From Eledone cirrhosa (lineage: Eukaryota; Mollusca; Cephalopoda; Octopoda; Eledonidae): a stretch of DNA of 64,000 nt. Under the pieces are notes generated by a model that saw only the letters and a list, made by a program, of their open reading frames with translations, searched no databases and was not told the origin of the DNA. The stretch is taken from contig OZ024740.1 in the NCBI GenBank assembly GCA_964016885.1, positions 303,498,748 to 303,562,747 on the forward strand. Reading direction: 5' to 3'. The translations under genes were made by a program, and so were the position numbers. Position 1 is the stretch's first letter. The number at the start of each line of letters is the position of its first letter. This document shows positions 1 to 64,000 of the stretch, piece by piece.

Positions 1-2157
1 TTAGTCAGTCTGGCCACTACTTCTGATCAGATCCGAGAATAGCCCTTAGAAGGACTGTTATCGCATACGGTCTGAACAGATCTGAAGATAGCCCTTAAAA
101 GGACTGTTGTCGCATATAGCCCTTAAAAGAACTGTTGAGGATGGACAGACGAAAGCACAAGTTGAAAGGACGAAGCAAGGCGAGATGTAAATTCGATCAG
201 CTATTTATTTTCACATGAAGCGACGATACGAGGTACAAGGCGTGTGTGAGTGACAAATTGTGGCAGAGGCGAGGGACAACGATACGCGGGTTGACTCTGC
301 CAAATGTCGACTGCTGAAGTGTTTGGAAGCACTCTATTTATACAGAAATAATCGTTTGATGTTTAGCTGCTGTGTAGATGTTTATTCTGGTAGCTTTTAA
401 GGGTTCTTTTGTTTCACGTTGAAGTAGCTAGCTAACAGGTAGATGGCGCTGTATATTTCACAGATGTTATTTCCGGTGGCTGTACATATATATATATATA
501 TATATTATAAAGAATTAGTATATTTAGTAACATATATATACACACAGATGCATACTTATGCTAGCAAATATATAGGTTTTGTCTTAGTAACTTTGTCGTT
601 CAATGCATGGGGTTGCAGAACAATAATATGAGAGACGTAAAATAAGAAAATTATAAAATTAACTTACTTACTAAAATTTCACTCTCAACTAATTAGTTTC
701 TGAAAGGGAATAAACATACTTTCCGAAGAAGTGTACAGAGAAGCCTTTCGTCATCAGGGAAGTCTATTCTCAGCTAAGTTTCCAGGCAATACGTGGACAC
801 TGGGAACTTATACAAAAATAATTCAGTGGATAGAAAAAAGCAAAGCGTGGACTAAATTCCTAGCCATTGAGAAAATCACTGCCTACTGCGTCGGTGGCAA
901 ATTCAAAAGAATCAATCACGTGACATCGAGGTCAATCAGTGGAAAGTGGTTTGTTAAGAAGACAGCAGCCTGACTGTTACCATAGCAGCAGTCTTGGCCA
1001 ATTTTGCTCGACAAATAATTTGGAGATAATTATAAAGAATTAGTATATTTTTATTTATAATGTTATTTATGTATATATTTAAAACATATTTGCGTTTTTG
1101 TTTGGCTGCTGTTGTTGTTATTTTTGTAAATCTCCACCAAATTCTGAGTGATTTATTTGTGAATATTTTTAATCCATAAACATTTATTTATGAAATTACA
1201 GCCGGTCGCTGAATTGTGGATTAATCTTGCGGATGCAAGAGTCTCGGTTTCAGAATAAATAAATAAAAAATGATTTGGTGATTTTCTTCAATCTGGGAAG
1301 TCTGAAGGAGAGGGCAGTGTAGCGAATATGAAATATAATGAAATTGGTGGTGAGTTGTGTAGCGATAGAATGTGAAGTAGATGTAGCGATTGAAGGGATT
1401 GGTTTGAGTAGATCTAGCTTTGAAAGAGAGAGAGAGAGACGGGGTAGCGAAAGAGATGAGAAATTAAAATTGCTATAGGATGTTATTATTAGTGGGTGTT
1501 TCCATTACATTGGAGATGAATCAGAGGGGTTGCCCTTCTTAGTAAGGTAACACACTGTAGCGTGTTTCCAAAGATCAAGTATATCTCTGGAGAGAGGGTA
1601 AGATTGAAAAATTTGGTGATTATAAGTGGTTAGTTCAGAGGTAAACTTTAAAGATTTTTGGAAGAGTCGTTGCCAGGTCTGATGACCTTGTTGGTTGGAA
1701 ACGAATATAGTGCAATTGTGGTAGCATAATAAGAAGGTATTCGAATGTTAATCAGAAAAAAAAACTGAGTTAGATTACCAGTTGTTACTTGCTATTTTTA
1801 CGTTGTTTGTGTACGTGTGTCCTTATCTAATATATACAAATATATTCCCCTTAAATGTGCTACTAGGTTAATAAAAGTGACGGTGACGGTCAATTTCTTT
1901 TAGGGGAGGGGGGCTTATTCTCAATACACGTGTTTCACCAACAAAATTGGTTAAAACCATTGTTAATTACATAAATATGAAAAAGAAAGATAAAACAAAA
2001 TTAAGTAATGAGAAAAGGGGTTATAGCGAAGATACTAGGTTGTATGAATGTAACAAGGAATACATTGTTTGTGTGTATAATATTTAATTAACAATGGTAG
2101 ATAGTATAGTTGACATGTCAAAGAAATAGATGATAGAATGAAGCAAAGTTAGTAGTT
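1..2157. other. Left flank, no recognised gene
   Basis: AT-rich sequence with short open frames only. An 80-codon frame at 731-973 (+) is not low-complexity, but I do not recognise its product, and it is followed by AT-rich sequence with AATAAA-like hexamers near 1250. It could be a fragment of an old element or a pseudogene. TA microsatellite lies near 485-505. The segment borders the gypsy LTR on its right, and I could not find a target-site duplication that would place it as simple flank. Confidence 0.4.
22..140. repeat. Short degenerate tandem repeat
   Basis: Three imperfect copies of a unit containing AGCCCTTARAAGRACTGTTR, followed by CGCATA in the first two copies. The first two copies also share a GATCTGA-type stretch before the core. 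The third copy is shorter. It may be part of an LTR or leader of an unrecognised element. Confidence 0.5.
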
Positions 2158-2358
2158 ACCGTTTTGATTGCCAGGCAAACGCGGCTGGCAGAGGACGCCT
2201 GGCTAAGGCCAGGCGCCTGTTGGCCAAATGAGAGGCAGAGCCAAATGAGAGAGTGAGAACTTAAAGTTGTTAGTTTTATAGGGTTCTGACCGGAAGTTAC
2301 AGAAAGGGTTCTACTTCCCGTCTAGATGTTAATCCAAACAAGGGAGACAACCGCTACA
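2158..2358 (-). repeat. Gypsy LTR (3' copy)
   Basis: Base-for-base identical to 5149-5349. It lies downstream of the integrase reading frame in - orientation, adjacent to a purine-rich tract. No obvious 5-bp target duplication is shared by the outer flanks at 2157 and 5350. Confidence 0.75.
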
Positions 2359-3091
2359 TAACCTCCCGCCAGAATTTTAGGATATAAAAATCGAAATGAA
2401 AATATGTAGCAAGTTGGCGAGAATGTTGTAACAGGCATGAAAATTACGACAAAAGAATGTTTGCAAAAATCAATGATAGATATCAAGGTAGCAAAGTAAG
2501 AGAAGGGCTCAAAGTTCAAATGTACAAAATATAGTTCACAGGTGTGCAATCACATGACAGCAGGAAAGAAAGTGTGTTCCAGAGAATGAATGCAGGTGGT
2601 CTCTGTTCTGTGGTATATCGTGAAATTTCCAACCTCCGAATGGATTTTCTCACAGGAAGAGTGCTGCAAAAATAAATTCTCTGGCTTTGGTTGTTGGTGA
2701 AGCTGTGTTGATGTATTGCTGTTGCTGTTGCTGCTGCTGTTGTCTCGCTGAGTGAGCGTATTCGGTGTCTAAATTCACCGTAAAAAAAATTTTTTCAGAA
2801 AAAAATGAGTTGCGCAAAGTGCTAGAAATAGCAGCCGAAGTTGATGGTCGATGTTGAGAATGCATTGACCTGGAAGGGTCAAGAGGCCAGCGACCAGAGA
2901 AATAAGCATTCTTAATAAATGCGCGGTTATCAACGGTAAATTTACATTGTAAATTTATAAACTGGGAAATAGAAGAATATAGCTTAAAATGTTCGTTGTA
3001 AAGGAAACGAAAAACATATATATACATCCAGTGAAATGGTAATGAGAGGTACATTGCAATACAATAAATCAATAAATAAGAACAGCAAAAA

Positions 3092-3131
<40 letters not shown>

Positions 3132-3145
3132 CTCCAATGGCCAGT
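2359..3145 (-). other. 3' untranslated part of the gypsy element
   Basis: Sequence between the pol stop codon and the 3' LTR. It contains a TA microsatellite beside the pol end (about 3098-3128), a CTG/TTG-rich run near 2711-2740, and the purine-rich tract next to the LTR. Open frames here are shadows of the TA and CTG runs. Confidence 0.5.
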
Positions 3146-5056
3146 TCACATAAAAATAGTTTGGCAGAACTTTTTGGGCCAGTGGACTCTCCGACCGGAA
3201 CGGGTCGTAGTCTTGTATGTAGGTGAAGGTGGGGCAGAAGGAGCAGGTGTATGCACAATGGTGAAAGATTGGGGTATTTGTGGCTCGGGTGTATGAGCGT
3301 CATTGTGTGCCCTTTTCAGTCTATCCACCGAAATTATCTCTCTGGACCCCTTAACGTCTACAGTGAAATGTTTGTCAGTGCGTGCTAACACACGGTAGGG
3401 TCCAGAGTATGGTTGTGTGAGGGGTGGTCTCACAGCATCGTTCCTTACGAACACATGGGTCCACGAGGCAATGTCCCTCGGGACCGCATGTTTTACAGTT
3501 TGCTTCCTCGTATCCATCGGCGGCAGGTCCTGTAAATAAGAACGCAGACGGGATACGTAGGAAAGCGGATCTTGGAAAGCAAGATCAACAGGGGCAAGCA
3601 TTTGCCCAGGCAACGCTGGAGGAGCACCGTAAATTAATTCGGCCGGGAAGAACCCAAGGTCCTCCTTTATTGATGACCGAATTCCTAATAACACAATAGG
3701 AAGGTACTCGCTCCAACGTTGAGAGTCTGGATAGGCGCGAAGAGCGGCCTTTAATTGGCGGTGGAATCGTTCCACCATTCCATTTGAAGCAGGATGATAG
3801 GCCGTGGTCCGAATCCGTTGAGCTCCAATTATTTTGGTGAGCTCAGAGAAGAGATGGGACTCGAATTGTCTACCGCGGTCTGTGGTGAGTGTAGTTGGTA
3901 CCCCAAAGCGGGTAATCCACCCTGATACCAGGGCACGTGCTACAGTCTCAGCAGTCATGTCTTGTAAAAGGATGGCTTCAGGCCATCGCGAAAAACGATC
4001 GACACACGTCAATATGTAGGAATATCCACTGCTGAATGGCCAAGGTCCAACGATGTCAATGTGGATGTGTTGGAACCGGGCATCTGGAGTGGTGAAAGTA
4101 CCCAGTGGAGTCCGGATGTGTCTATGGATCTTCGATTTCTGACAAGCGATACAGGAACGGCAAAAAACAGCAATGTCGCGCCTCATATTAAGCCAGAAGA
4201 ATCTGGCTGTTATGAGTTTAACTGTGGCAGCAGATCCTGGATGAGAAATGTTGTGCAGAGCCAGGAACACAATTCGACGGTGAGTCTCAGGAACTAGTGG
4301 TCGTGGTGCATCAGTGGATACATCACAAAGGATCTGCCTGTCGGTGGTGGACAAGGGCAGATATTTGAAAATGCAAGTCGCAAATTCGGTAGAAAGAGTG
4401 TCCAACGATTGGAGTGCAGGTTGGTCTGCAGCTAAATTACCTAAATCGATATCCTGGGATGACGAGATGGAGCTAATTGGCAAACGAGATAATGCGTCTG
4501 CAACTATGTTGTGCGAGCCGGCAATGTGTTGGATATCGTTTGTAAATTGTGAAACGTAGTCCAGGTGCCTTGTCTCTCTGGGCGAATATCTTTCGGCTTT
4601 GGCCCTCAAAGCGAAGGTCAACGGCTTGTGGTCGGTAAAAACCGTAAAATTTCTCCCTTCAAGGATATGAGAGAAATGTTTCACCGACAGATATATGGCT
4701 AATAATTCCCGCCCAAACGTGCTATAACGCGTTTCTGCTGGTTTCAACTTTCTCGAGAAAAATGCCAAAGGTTGTTGGTTTTCAGCGTAAGACTGCTGTA
4801 AAATTGCTCCCACAGCGGTATCAGATGCATCAACACAAAGCGAAAGCTTGGCCTCTGGTACCGGGTGGGCTAGCAAAGAAGAACTAGCGAGGGCTGTCTT
4901 GGCAGACTGGAAGTCCTGAAGCTGTCCTTGTGTCAAGGAAATGTTTTCATTCTTCTTACGACGTTTTTTAAAAATGTCAGTAAGGGAAGATAGCCAATTA
5001 GCACAATGAGGAATGAAACGCCTATAGAAATTGATTAGGCCTAAGAAGTGACGCAA
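3146..5056 (-). pseudogene. Gypsy pol fragment: RT end, RNase H, integrase
   Basis: A 636-codon open frame, truncated at its N-terminus. It opens with the RT thumb ([11 protein letters not shown], residues 4-14). The RNase H-like domain follows ([14 protein letters not shown] near residue 75, [11 protein letters not shown] near 141, ADALSRL near 187). The integrase then shows an HHCC zinc finger (H-x-H...CRSCIACQ, about 268-305), a DDE core with Asp in HIDIVGP, Asp in [10 protein letters not shown] and Glu in NGMVERFHR, and a C-terminal GPYRVL module. Integrase joins retroelement cDNA to host DNA. Just upstream of 5056 the RT homology (FLGHLIDAEGI) continues in another frame, so a small indel breaks the frame before the internal deletion. 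The remaining frame is intact, but the element lacks gag, protease and the RT catalytic core. Confidence 0.9.
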
Positions 5057-5148
5057 CTGGTAGTAGGCGGCGGTAACTCCTGTATGGCTTGAACTCGCTC
5101 AGGGAGCGGCCTAATACCTTCGGCGTCGATGAGGTGGCCTAAAAAATG

Positions 5149-5349
5149 ACCGTTTTGATTGCCAGGCAAACGCGGCTGGCAGAGGACGCCTGGCTAAGGC
5201 CAGGCGCCTGTTGGCCAAATGAGAGGCAGAGCCAAATGAGAGAGTGAGAACTTAAAGTTGTTAGTTTTATAGGGTTCTGACCGGAAGTTACAGAAAGGGT
5301 TCTACTTCCCGTCTAGATGTTAATCCAAACAAGGGAGACAACCGCTACA
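5149..5349 (-). repeat. Gypsy LTR (5' copy)
   Basis: Identical to 2158-2358. Its inner edge runs straight into RT coding sequence at 5148 instead of a primer-binding site, which marks the internal deletion junction. Confidence 0.75.
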
Positions 5350-5830
5350 GGGTAAAGGAGGGCAGATCTGGTTGTAGAAGAAAGGACTATAAATGTCATA
5401 AATGAGAGGAAAGGGAGGGGAAAAATCCAGGATTCTTGAGCCATAGAAGAAAGGAATGGGGAAGGGGAGAGAGTTATGAGCTCTACGCCTCGCAGACAAA
5501 TCTGCAAAGGCATTTCAGCGAACAATGGCCAGTGACACTCACTGCATCAGCTACCCCACGTCACGTGGCTCCTTTCTTAGACGGGCTGTTGACGTTCCGA
5601 TTTTGCGGAGGAGTCGGCAGTACAGTGTCCGACGAAGGCGCCCGAGGTCTCGACGGCAACCGGTGCGAAGAGGAAGCGGCCGAACAAGATATTTGTGAGG
5701 TTCCTGGCAATAATTAATTGTATTTATTGTATGTGTTTATATTTTCATTCTATAAGAATTATAAACAATTTGTAATGTTATTTATACAACTGTGAATTGA
5801 TAAAGTATAGACTATTTTAAAATTCTTTTC
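5350..5830 (+). repeat. Unclassified interspersed repeat (A-mid-B)
   Basis: Three blocks recur elsewhere in the window. The left block, containing GACTATAAATGTCATAAATG, is the reverse of blocks at 9415-9600, 27035-27190 and 60425-60610. The central, GC-richer block (about 5500-5690) is the reverse of 9130-9380 and encodes a similar Arg-rich peptide (GSFLRRA...). The right block (5695-5825) recurs at 19165-19310 and 47095-47275. The three blocks therefore look like parts of one dispersed element whose class I cannot name. Confidence 0.55.
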
Positions 5831-5965
5831 ACAATCAGCTCATAAAAAAATAACAGACCCCTAATCTCCGCAGGACTCCTAGACTCTAGCTTTATGAACA
5901 ATAAATATAGCCTTACTTTCACCCCAAGAGGCCCATATAGTCAATTCCATCACAACCATTATTAT

Positions 5966-6365
5966 CATCCTTACGGGGTCGATAAAATAAAGTACCAGTA
6001 ATGCACTGGGTAATTGCTGGCCTTGTGCCTAAAGTAGAAACAATTATTTCCATTGGCAGTATTGGTAGAGTGTCGGATGCCATGCTTTGGCGCATAGAGT
6101 TACGGCCCTTGCCATTCTGAGTTCAAATCCCGCCGAGGTTAACTTTGCCTTTCCTTTCATCCTTACGGGGTCGATAAAATAAAGTACCAGTAATACACTG
6201 GGTGATTGCTGGCCTTGTGCCTAACGTAGAAACAATTATTTCCATTCTGAGTTCAAATCCCACCATGGTTAACTTTGTCTTTCATCCTTACGGGGTCGAT
6301 AAAATAAAGTACCAGTAATGCACTGGTTAATTGCTGGCCTTGTGCCAAAAGTAGAAACAATTATT
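5966..6365 (+). mobile_element. tRNA-derived SINE, three head-to-tail pieces
   Basis: A tail fragment (5966-6050), a near-complete copy (about 6051-6240) and a headless piece (6241-6365) follow one another. Each carries GGGGTCGATAAAATAAAGTA and ends in AAGTAGAAACAATTATT. The complete copy has a tRNA-like box B (GAGTTCAAATCCC) and a degenerate box A. This is the commonest SINE in the window and resembles SINEs I know from cephalopod genomes. Confidence 0.75.
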
Positions 6366-6717
6366 ATGATAGGTGAACTTTAAAATAAGGTAGATAACTG
6401 TAGGTGAGAAAAGTTTAAACAGCAAAAACGTCATTCGATCGTTGCAACAAAGTACTTGTCTAACAGTGTTCTATTCCAGCCAGCTTGCTATGTGATTAGG
6501 ATCTAATAAGATCGAAACATGTCTGTTGTTTCTACCTAGATTGCATAAAAACAAGGTCCACTTATATTGCATACTATATAAATGTTCCCCAAAACGTTAT
6601 GTTAGCCAAGACTATAGGAGTTATCTTTCTTGTTTGCTTCTCATGATCCGAATATCACCAATGGGGAGTTTCGATCTTGAAAATGCGAGGGTAATTTCAG
6701 TTGATTAAAATTCCCCA

Positions 6718-6720
<3 letters not shown>
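6366..6720. other. Unassigned intergenic stretch
   Basis: Unique-looking AT-rich sequence without a supported gene. A GATC-loop-GATC-GAAAC arrangement occurs near 6500-6520; I considered it as a hammerhead relic and did not accept it. Confidence 0.3.

Positions 6721-6772
<52 letters not shown>
6720..6772. repeat. (GT)n-(AT)n compound microsatellite
   Basis: About 19 GT dinucleotides followed directly by an AT run. Confidence 0.95.
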
Positions 6773-6905
6773 GAAAAGAGTCAGGACCCCGACGGCTGAG
6801 CTCTGGCCGTTTCGACAGCTAGATCCTATTACCAACTCTACTACCCTAAGTATCGAGTACTCTGATGCGTTATGGTCCACCTGGTATCTTACCACACTTT
6901 CTTTG

Positions 6906-6906
<1 letters not shown>

Positions 6907-6963
<57 letters not shown>
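6907..6963. repeat. (TA)n microsatellite
   Basis: Uninterrupted TA run ending exactly where the left arm of the large foldback begins. Confidence 0.95.
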
Positions 6964-6967
<4 letters not shown>

Positions 6968-7453
6968 AGTGAACAACACAAAATATAACTACTCCATTAC
7001 CAAAGGTTTCTGGATCCCAGACAATATTAATATACGTCTGGATCGGTACCAGACAGAGGTGCTATGGATAAAAAAATATGTATTGGAATTTAAAATCTGT
7101 TAAGAATTGGAAGTGAGGCTGGAAAAATAACGGGAAATATACATAAGAAAAGAAAGGTCAGAAAAATAATATATAAAAGTATATAGCAATATAGAAAAAG
7201 CCATGTGCACAAATGTCTTTTTCTATATTGCTATATACTTTTATATATTATTTTTCTTACCTTTCTTTTCTTATGTATATTTCCCGTTATTTTTCCAGCC
7301 TCACTTCCAATTCTTAACAGATTTTAAATCTCATTTCATATTTTTTATCCATAGCACCTCTGTCCGATGACCGACCCAGACGTATATTAATATTGTCTGG
7401 GACCCAGAAACCTTTGGTAATGGAGTAGTTATATTTTGTGTTGTTCCCTTTCT
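6964..7453. repeat. Large foldback, 237-bp arms and 16-bp loop
   Basis: Arms 6964-7200 and 7217-7453 are near-perfect reverse complements, separated by CCATGTGCACAAATGT. Smaller stems sit inside each arm, for example CCAGAC...GTCTGG around an ATATTAATAT core. The ends contain CCATTACCAAAGGTTTC, shared with the smaller foldback at 8360-8560, and 7454-7490 matches the reverse of 8365-8405. Both therefore belong to one foldback or MITE-like family. If transcribed this would form a long RNA hairpin. It lies about 0.5 kb upstream of the PPP1R21 start codon. Confidence 0.9.
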
Positions 7454-7519
7454 AATTAAATAGCTCTGTTCTATACATAGAGCACTCTTTTTTCCTTTGC
7501 TTTTCCTTCGGAATTACCT

Positions 7520-7520
7520 A

Positions 7521-7568
<48 letters not shown>
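7520..7568. repeat. (CA)n-(TA)n microsatellite
   Basis: Short CA run followed by a TA run; the open frame across it is a shadow. Confidence 0.9.
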
Positions 7569-7573
<5 letters not shown>

Positions 7574-7801
7574 TAAAGAAATTATCTGGACTTTCCTAGT
7601 GATTTCTTTTGAATGATACAGTTCTAGTCCCATAGAAGCCATTTCTATATTAAACTTGATATATATTTGTGTGTGTGTGTTTGTATATGTGCGTTTATAT
7701 ATGTGTGTATACATAACCTGGATGTTTATGGGGAGCACCATCGGAGTACAATGTATGATAGTAAAGAAGTATTTTGTTAATGACAATAAATTTATCGACA
7801 A

Positions 7802-7935
7802 AATCCGCTCATAATAATTGTTTACATCGGTACGTTGCCAGATAATGGACTTTTATTAGAAGGCTAACTATCAGTCTCGCACCGGTGAAACTACTGTCGG
7901 TTTTCTTAACTCACCCTCAAAGATTCTATAAAATT
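7802..7935 (+). promoter_or_regulatory. PPP1R21: Likely 5' flank/5'UTR of PPP1R21
   Basis: This is the least repetitive stretch upstream of the start codon and has a relatively high CpG content for the region (CGCACCGG, GTCGG). I see no convincing TATA box at a usual spacing. The transcription start, and whether an upstream non-coding exon exists, cannot be decided from sequence. The start codon context has A at -3. Confidence 0.35.
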
Positions 7936-62703
<54,768 letters not shown>

Positions 62704-62847
62704 GTAAGTAATCTATCATAATCTTATTGGAGAAAACTGGAATTTAGTTAAAGCCTTGAGGCTTTCAATTATAACAATATGTTACATTTCAAGGAAGAAG
62801 TATTTAATAACAGTAGGGTTTCAACTGATAGAAGCCCAGTTACTCTT

Positions 62848-63080
62848 GAGTCTCGAATAATCGCCCTTATTAATTTTTCAGATTTTTTTCACTCCCACTC
62901 GTATCCCCCCAACACACACACACTCACACTTAATATACTTTGCTAATCTATCTCCAACAAAATTTTATTTTAAGTGGTAACATTCCTGTGATAATTAATT
63001 TTCTTTATACATTAAAAAACATTATACATGACAAAAAAAGAACATTACTAGAAATCCCATATGATATAAAATAAATCACT
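62848..63080 (+). mobile_element. MITE family 3, 3'-truncated
   Basis: TACTCTTGAGTCTCGAATAA, TTAATTTTCTTTATACATTA, CATTACTAGAAATCCCATAT. Confidence 0.7.
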
Positions 63081-63139
63081 GGTTAGACATGTAAACATCC
63101 ATAGCTTACTTAAAAAAAACAAGTGAGATTTGGCATTGG

Positions 63140-63410
63140 GAAGGGCTTCTTTCTTTCTTTTTCTTCTCCTTCTCCTCCGCCTCTTCTCACTTATGCCTGG
63201 GAGGGTCGTGGAGACAGAGTCCTCAAGCACATGCCCATAATATCGGATCTATAATCTCCCAATTTGGAGAAGTAGCAGCTCTACCTGCAGTGACTCTCTG
63301 ATCTCTGAGCTATGCATTCTATTGAATAATATTACTGCAAAGATCTTTCAGAAGTATCCTGTTTCAGTCACTTGCATTCGTGCTTGTATTCTTTCAGTCA
63401 TCAACCCAAG
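63140..63410 (-). mobile_element. RTE-like LINE 3' end, reversed
   Basis: Starts with CTTCTTTCTTTCTTTTTCTT (reversed tail), then CTGGGAGGGTCGTGGAGACA, GAGCTATGCATTCTATTGAA, as at 42910-43130. Confidence 0.65.
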
Positions 63411-63659
63411 GGCTTCTAGCTGTAGAATTCTGCCTTAAAAGTCTTTTCCTATCTATGCCAAAAAGTAAACATGAAACTGATGATGATGACTCTTATTCTG
63501 TGGAAGTAATATCTGATATGTATTAAATATATCACAAGAATTAGATAACAGTTCAATATTCAGCTATCTAATTTTTGAAATCTTCTGATAAGAATTAATA
63601 GTAATAAGAGTTTTATTTAAGACTCAGAGTTAAAACTATTTATAATTTTTTTTATAAAT

Positions 63660-63870
63660 GTAGTTGGCAGTGCCCCAGCATGGCCTCAGCTTGTTGGCTG
63701 GAACACGTAATAGAGTTATTGTTGCAGTTTGAGTGTCTATTCTTAATGCAATTTCATAATTGGCAGTAGAATCGGTTGAGTGCCAGACAAAATGGTTTGT
63801 GGTATTTAGTTAGTTATGACTTTCTATGTTCTGAGGAGTTCAAATCCTATATTCTACAGTTTTTATCAGT
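63660..63870 (+). mobile_element. SINE pieces
   Basis: GGCAGTGCCCCAGCATGGCC (63666) is a segment I associate with a cephalopod SINE tail. A second head piece (AGTGCCAGACAAAATGGTTT, GAGTTCAAATCCT) follows at 63779-63850. Confidence 0.45.
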
Positions 63871-64000
63871 AAAATTTATTTTGATTAAAGGTTAAAGTAC
63901 TTCTCATCTTGTCATATACTTTTACTTGCTCCTCCTTTGCTATAATTATTCAGAAATTAGTTCCCGTATCTCTAGTAAAACTTGTCAAGGTGACATTTCA

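Larger units (their letters stand above)
2158..5349 (-). mobile_element. Ty3/gypsy LTR retrotransposon, deletion derivative
   Basis: Two identical 201-bp direct repeats (2158-2358 and 5149-5349) bracket a - strand pol fragment. In the - orientation the repeat starts with TGTAGCGG and is preceded at the 3' side by a purine-rich tract (GGCGGGAGG, read from 2371 downwards), as expected for a polypurine tract next to a 3' LTR. The upstream repeat abuts reverse-transcriptase coding sequence directly, so the primer-binding site, gag, protease and most of RT are gone. The repeats end in ACGGT rather than CA, so the true LTR may extend left of 2158 and the upstream copy may be cut by the deletion. 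The identity of the repeats suggests a young insertion or gene conversion. Confidence 0.8.

Noticed and set aside
2650..3303. 217-codon - strand frame and 86-codon + strand frame across the gypsy 3' end
   Set aside because: Composed of a TA microsatellite, a CTG run and out-of-frame integrase sequence; the pol frame explains this interval.
6480..6530. Hammerhead-like GATC-loop-GATC-GAAAC near 6500
   Set aside because: The first core half reads GTGATTA rather than CTGATGA, and no flanking stems can be drawn.
63660..63735. Candidate last PPP1R21 exon (acceptor TGTAG at 63663, open 22 codons, in phase)
   Set aside because: The predicted residues are not the expected basic tail, and the sequence contains a segment I associate with a cephalopod SINE. 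The true last exon is more likely beyond the window.

Overview
This is an intron-rich stretch of animal nuclear genome, very probably from a coleoid cephalopod. One conserved protein-coding gene runs along the + strand from about 7.9 kb to beyond 62.7 kb. It is the orthologue of vertebrate PPP1R21 (KLRAQ-motif protein, FERRY complex subunit Fy-2). I traced 20 coding exons with matching GT/AG splice sites and compatible phases. They give 805 codons against about 780 residues in human. The short basic C-terminal end is missing, so at least one more exon should lie to the right of the window. The cephalopod assignment rests on the tRNA-derived SINE families, on LINE/SINE tails ending in (GAT)n, and on the many TA/CA/GT microsatellites, all of which I recall as typical of octopus, squid and cuttlefish DNA. 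I cannot name the species.

Layout. 1-2157: no recognised gene. 2158-5349: a Ty3/gypsy LTR retrotransposon on the - strand, reduced by a large internal deletion. 5350-7935: interspersed repeats, a 237-bp-arm foldback, and the short likely 5' flank/5'UTR of PPP1R21. 7936-7986: exon 1. 7987-19350: intron 1 (11.4 kb), holding two further foldbacks, a DNA element with 161-bp inverted arms, and a 1.8 kb array of a 21-bp near-palindromic repeat. 19351-62703: exons 2 to 20, separated by introns built largely of mobile-element debris. 62704-64000: start of intron 20.

The mobile elements fall into a few families. They include three or four SINE families with tRNA-like heads and a LINE with endonuclease, RT and a Cys-rich finger, whose 3' tail is shared with one SINE family. 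RTE-like LINE 3' ends and CR1/Jockey-like LINE 3' ends are also present. There are three short inverted-repeat families flanked by TTAA (piggyBac-like MITEs), another MITE family with TACTCTCGGGTC ends, and a mariner remnant. All copies are broken; none looks able to move on its own.

PPP1R21 is an endosomal coiled-coil scaffold. In vertebrates it assembles the FERRY complex (TBCK, PPP1R21, C12orf4, CRYZL1, GATD1), which binds active Rab5 and carries mRNAs on early endosomes. I found no operon-like or multi-gene system. The unusual content is structural DNA: palindromic minisatellite, foldbacks, variable repeats inside retroelement tails, nested insertions, and a small in-frame duplication inside PPP1R21.
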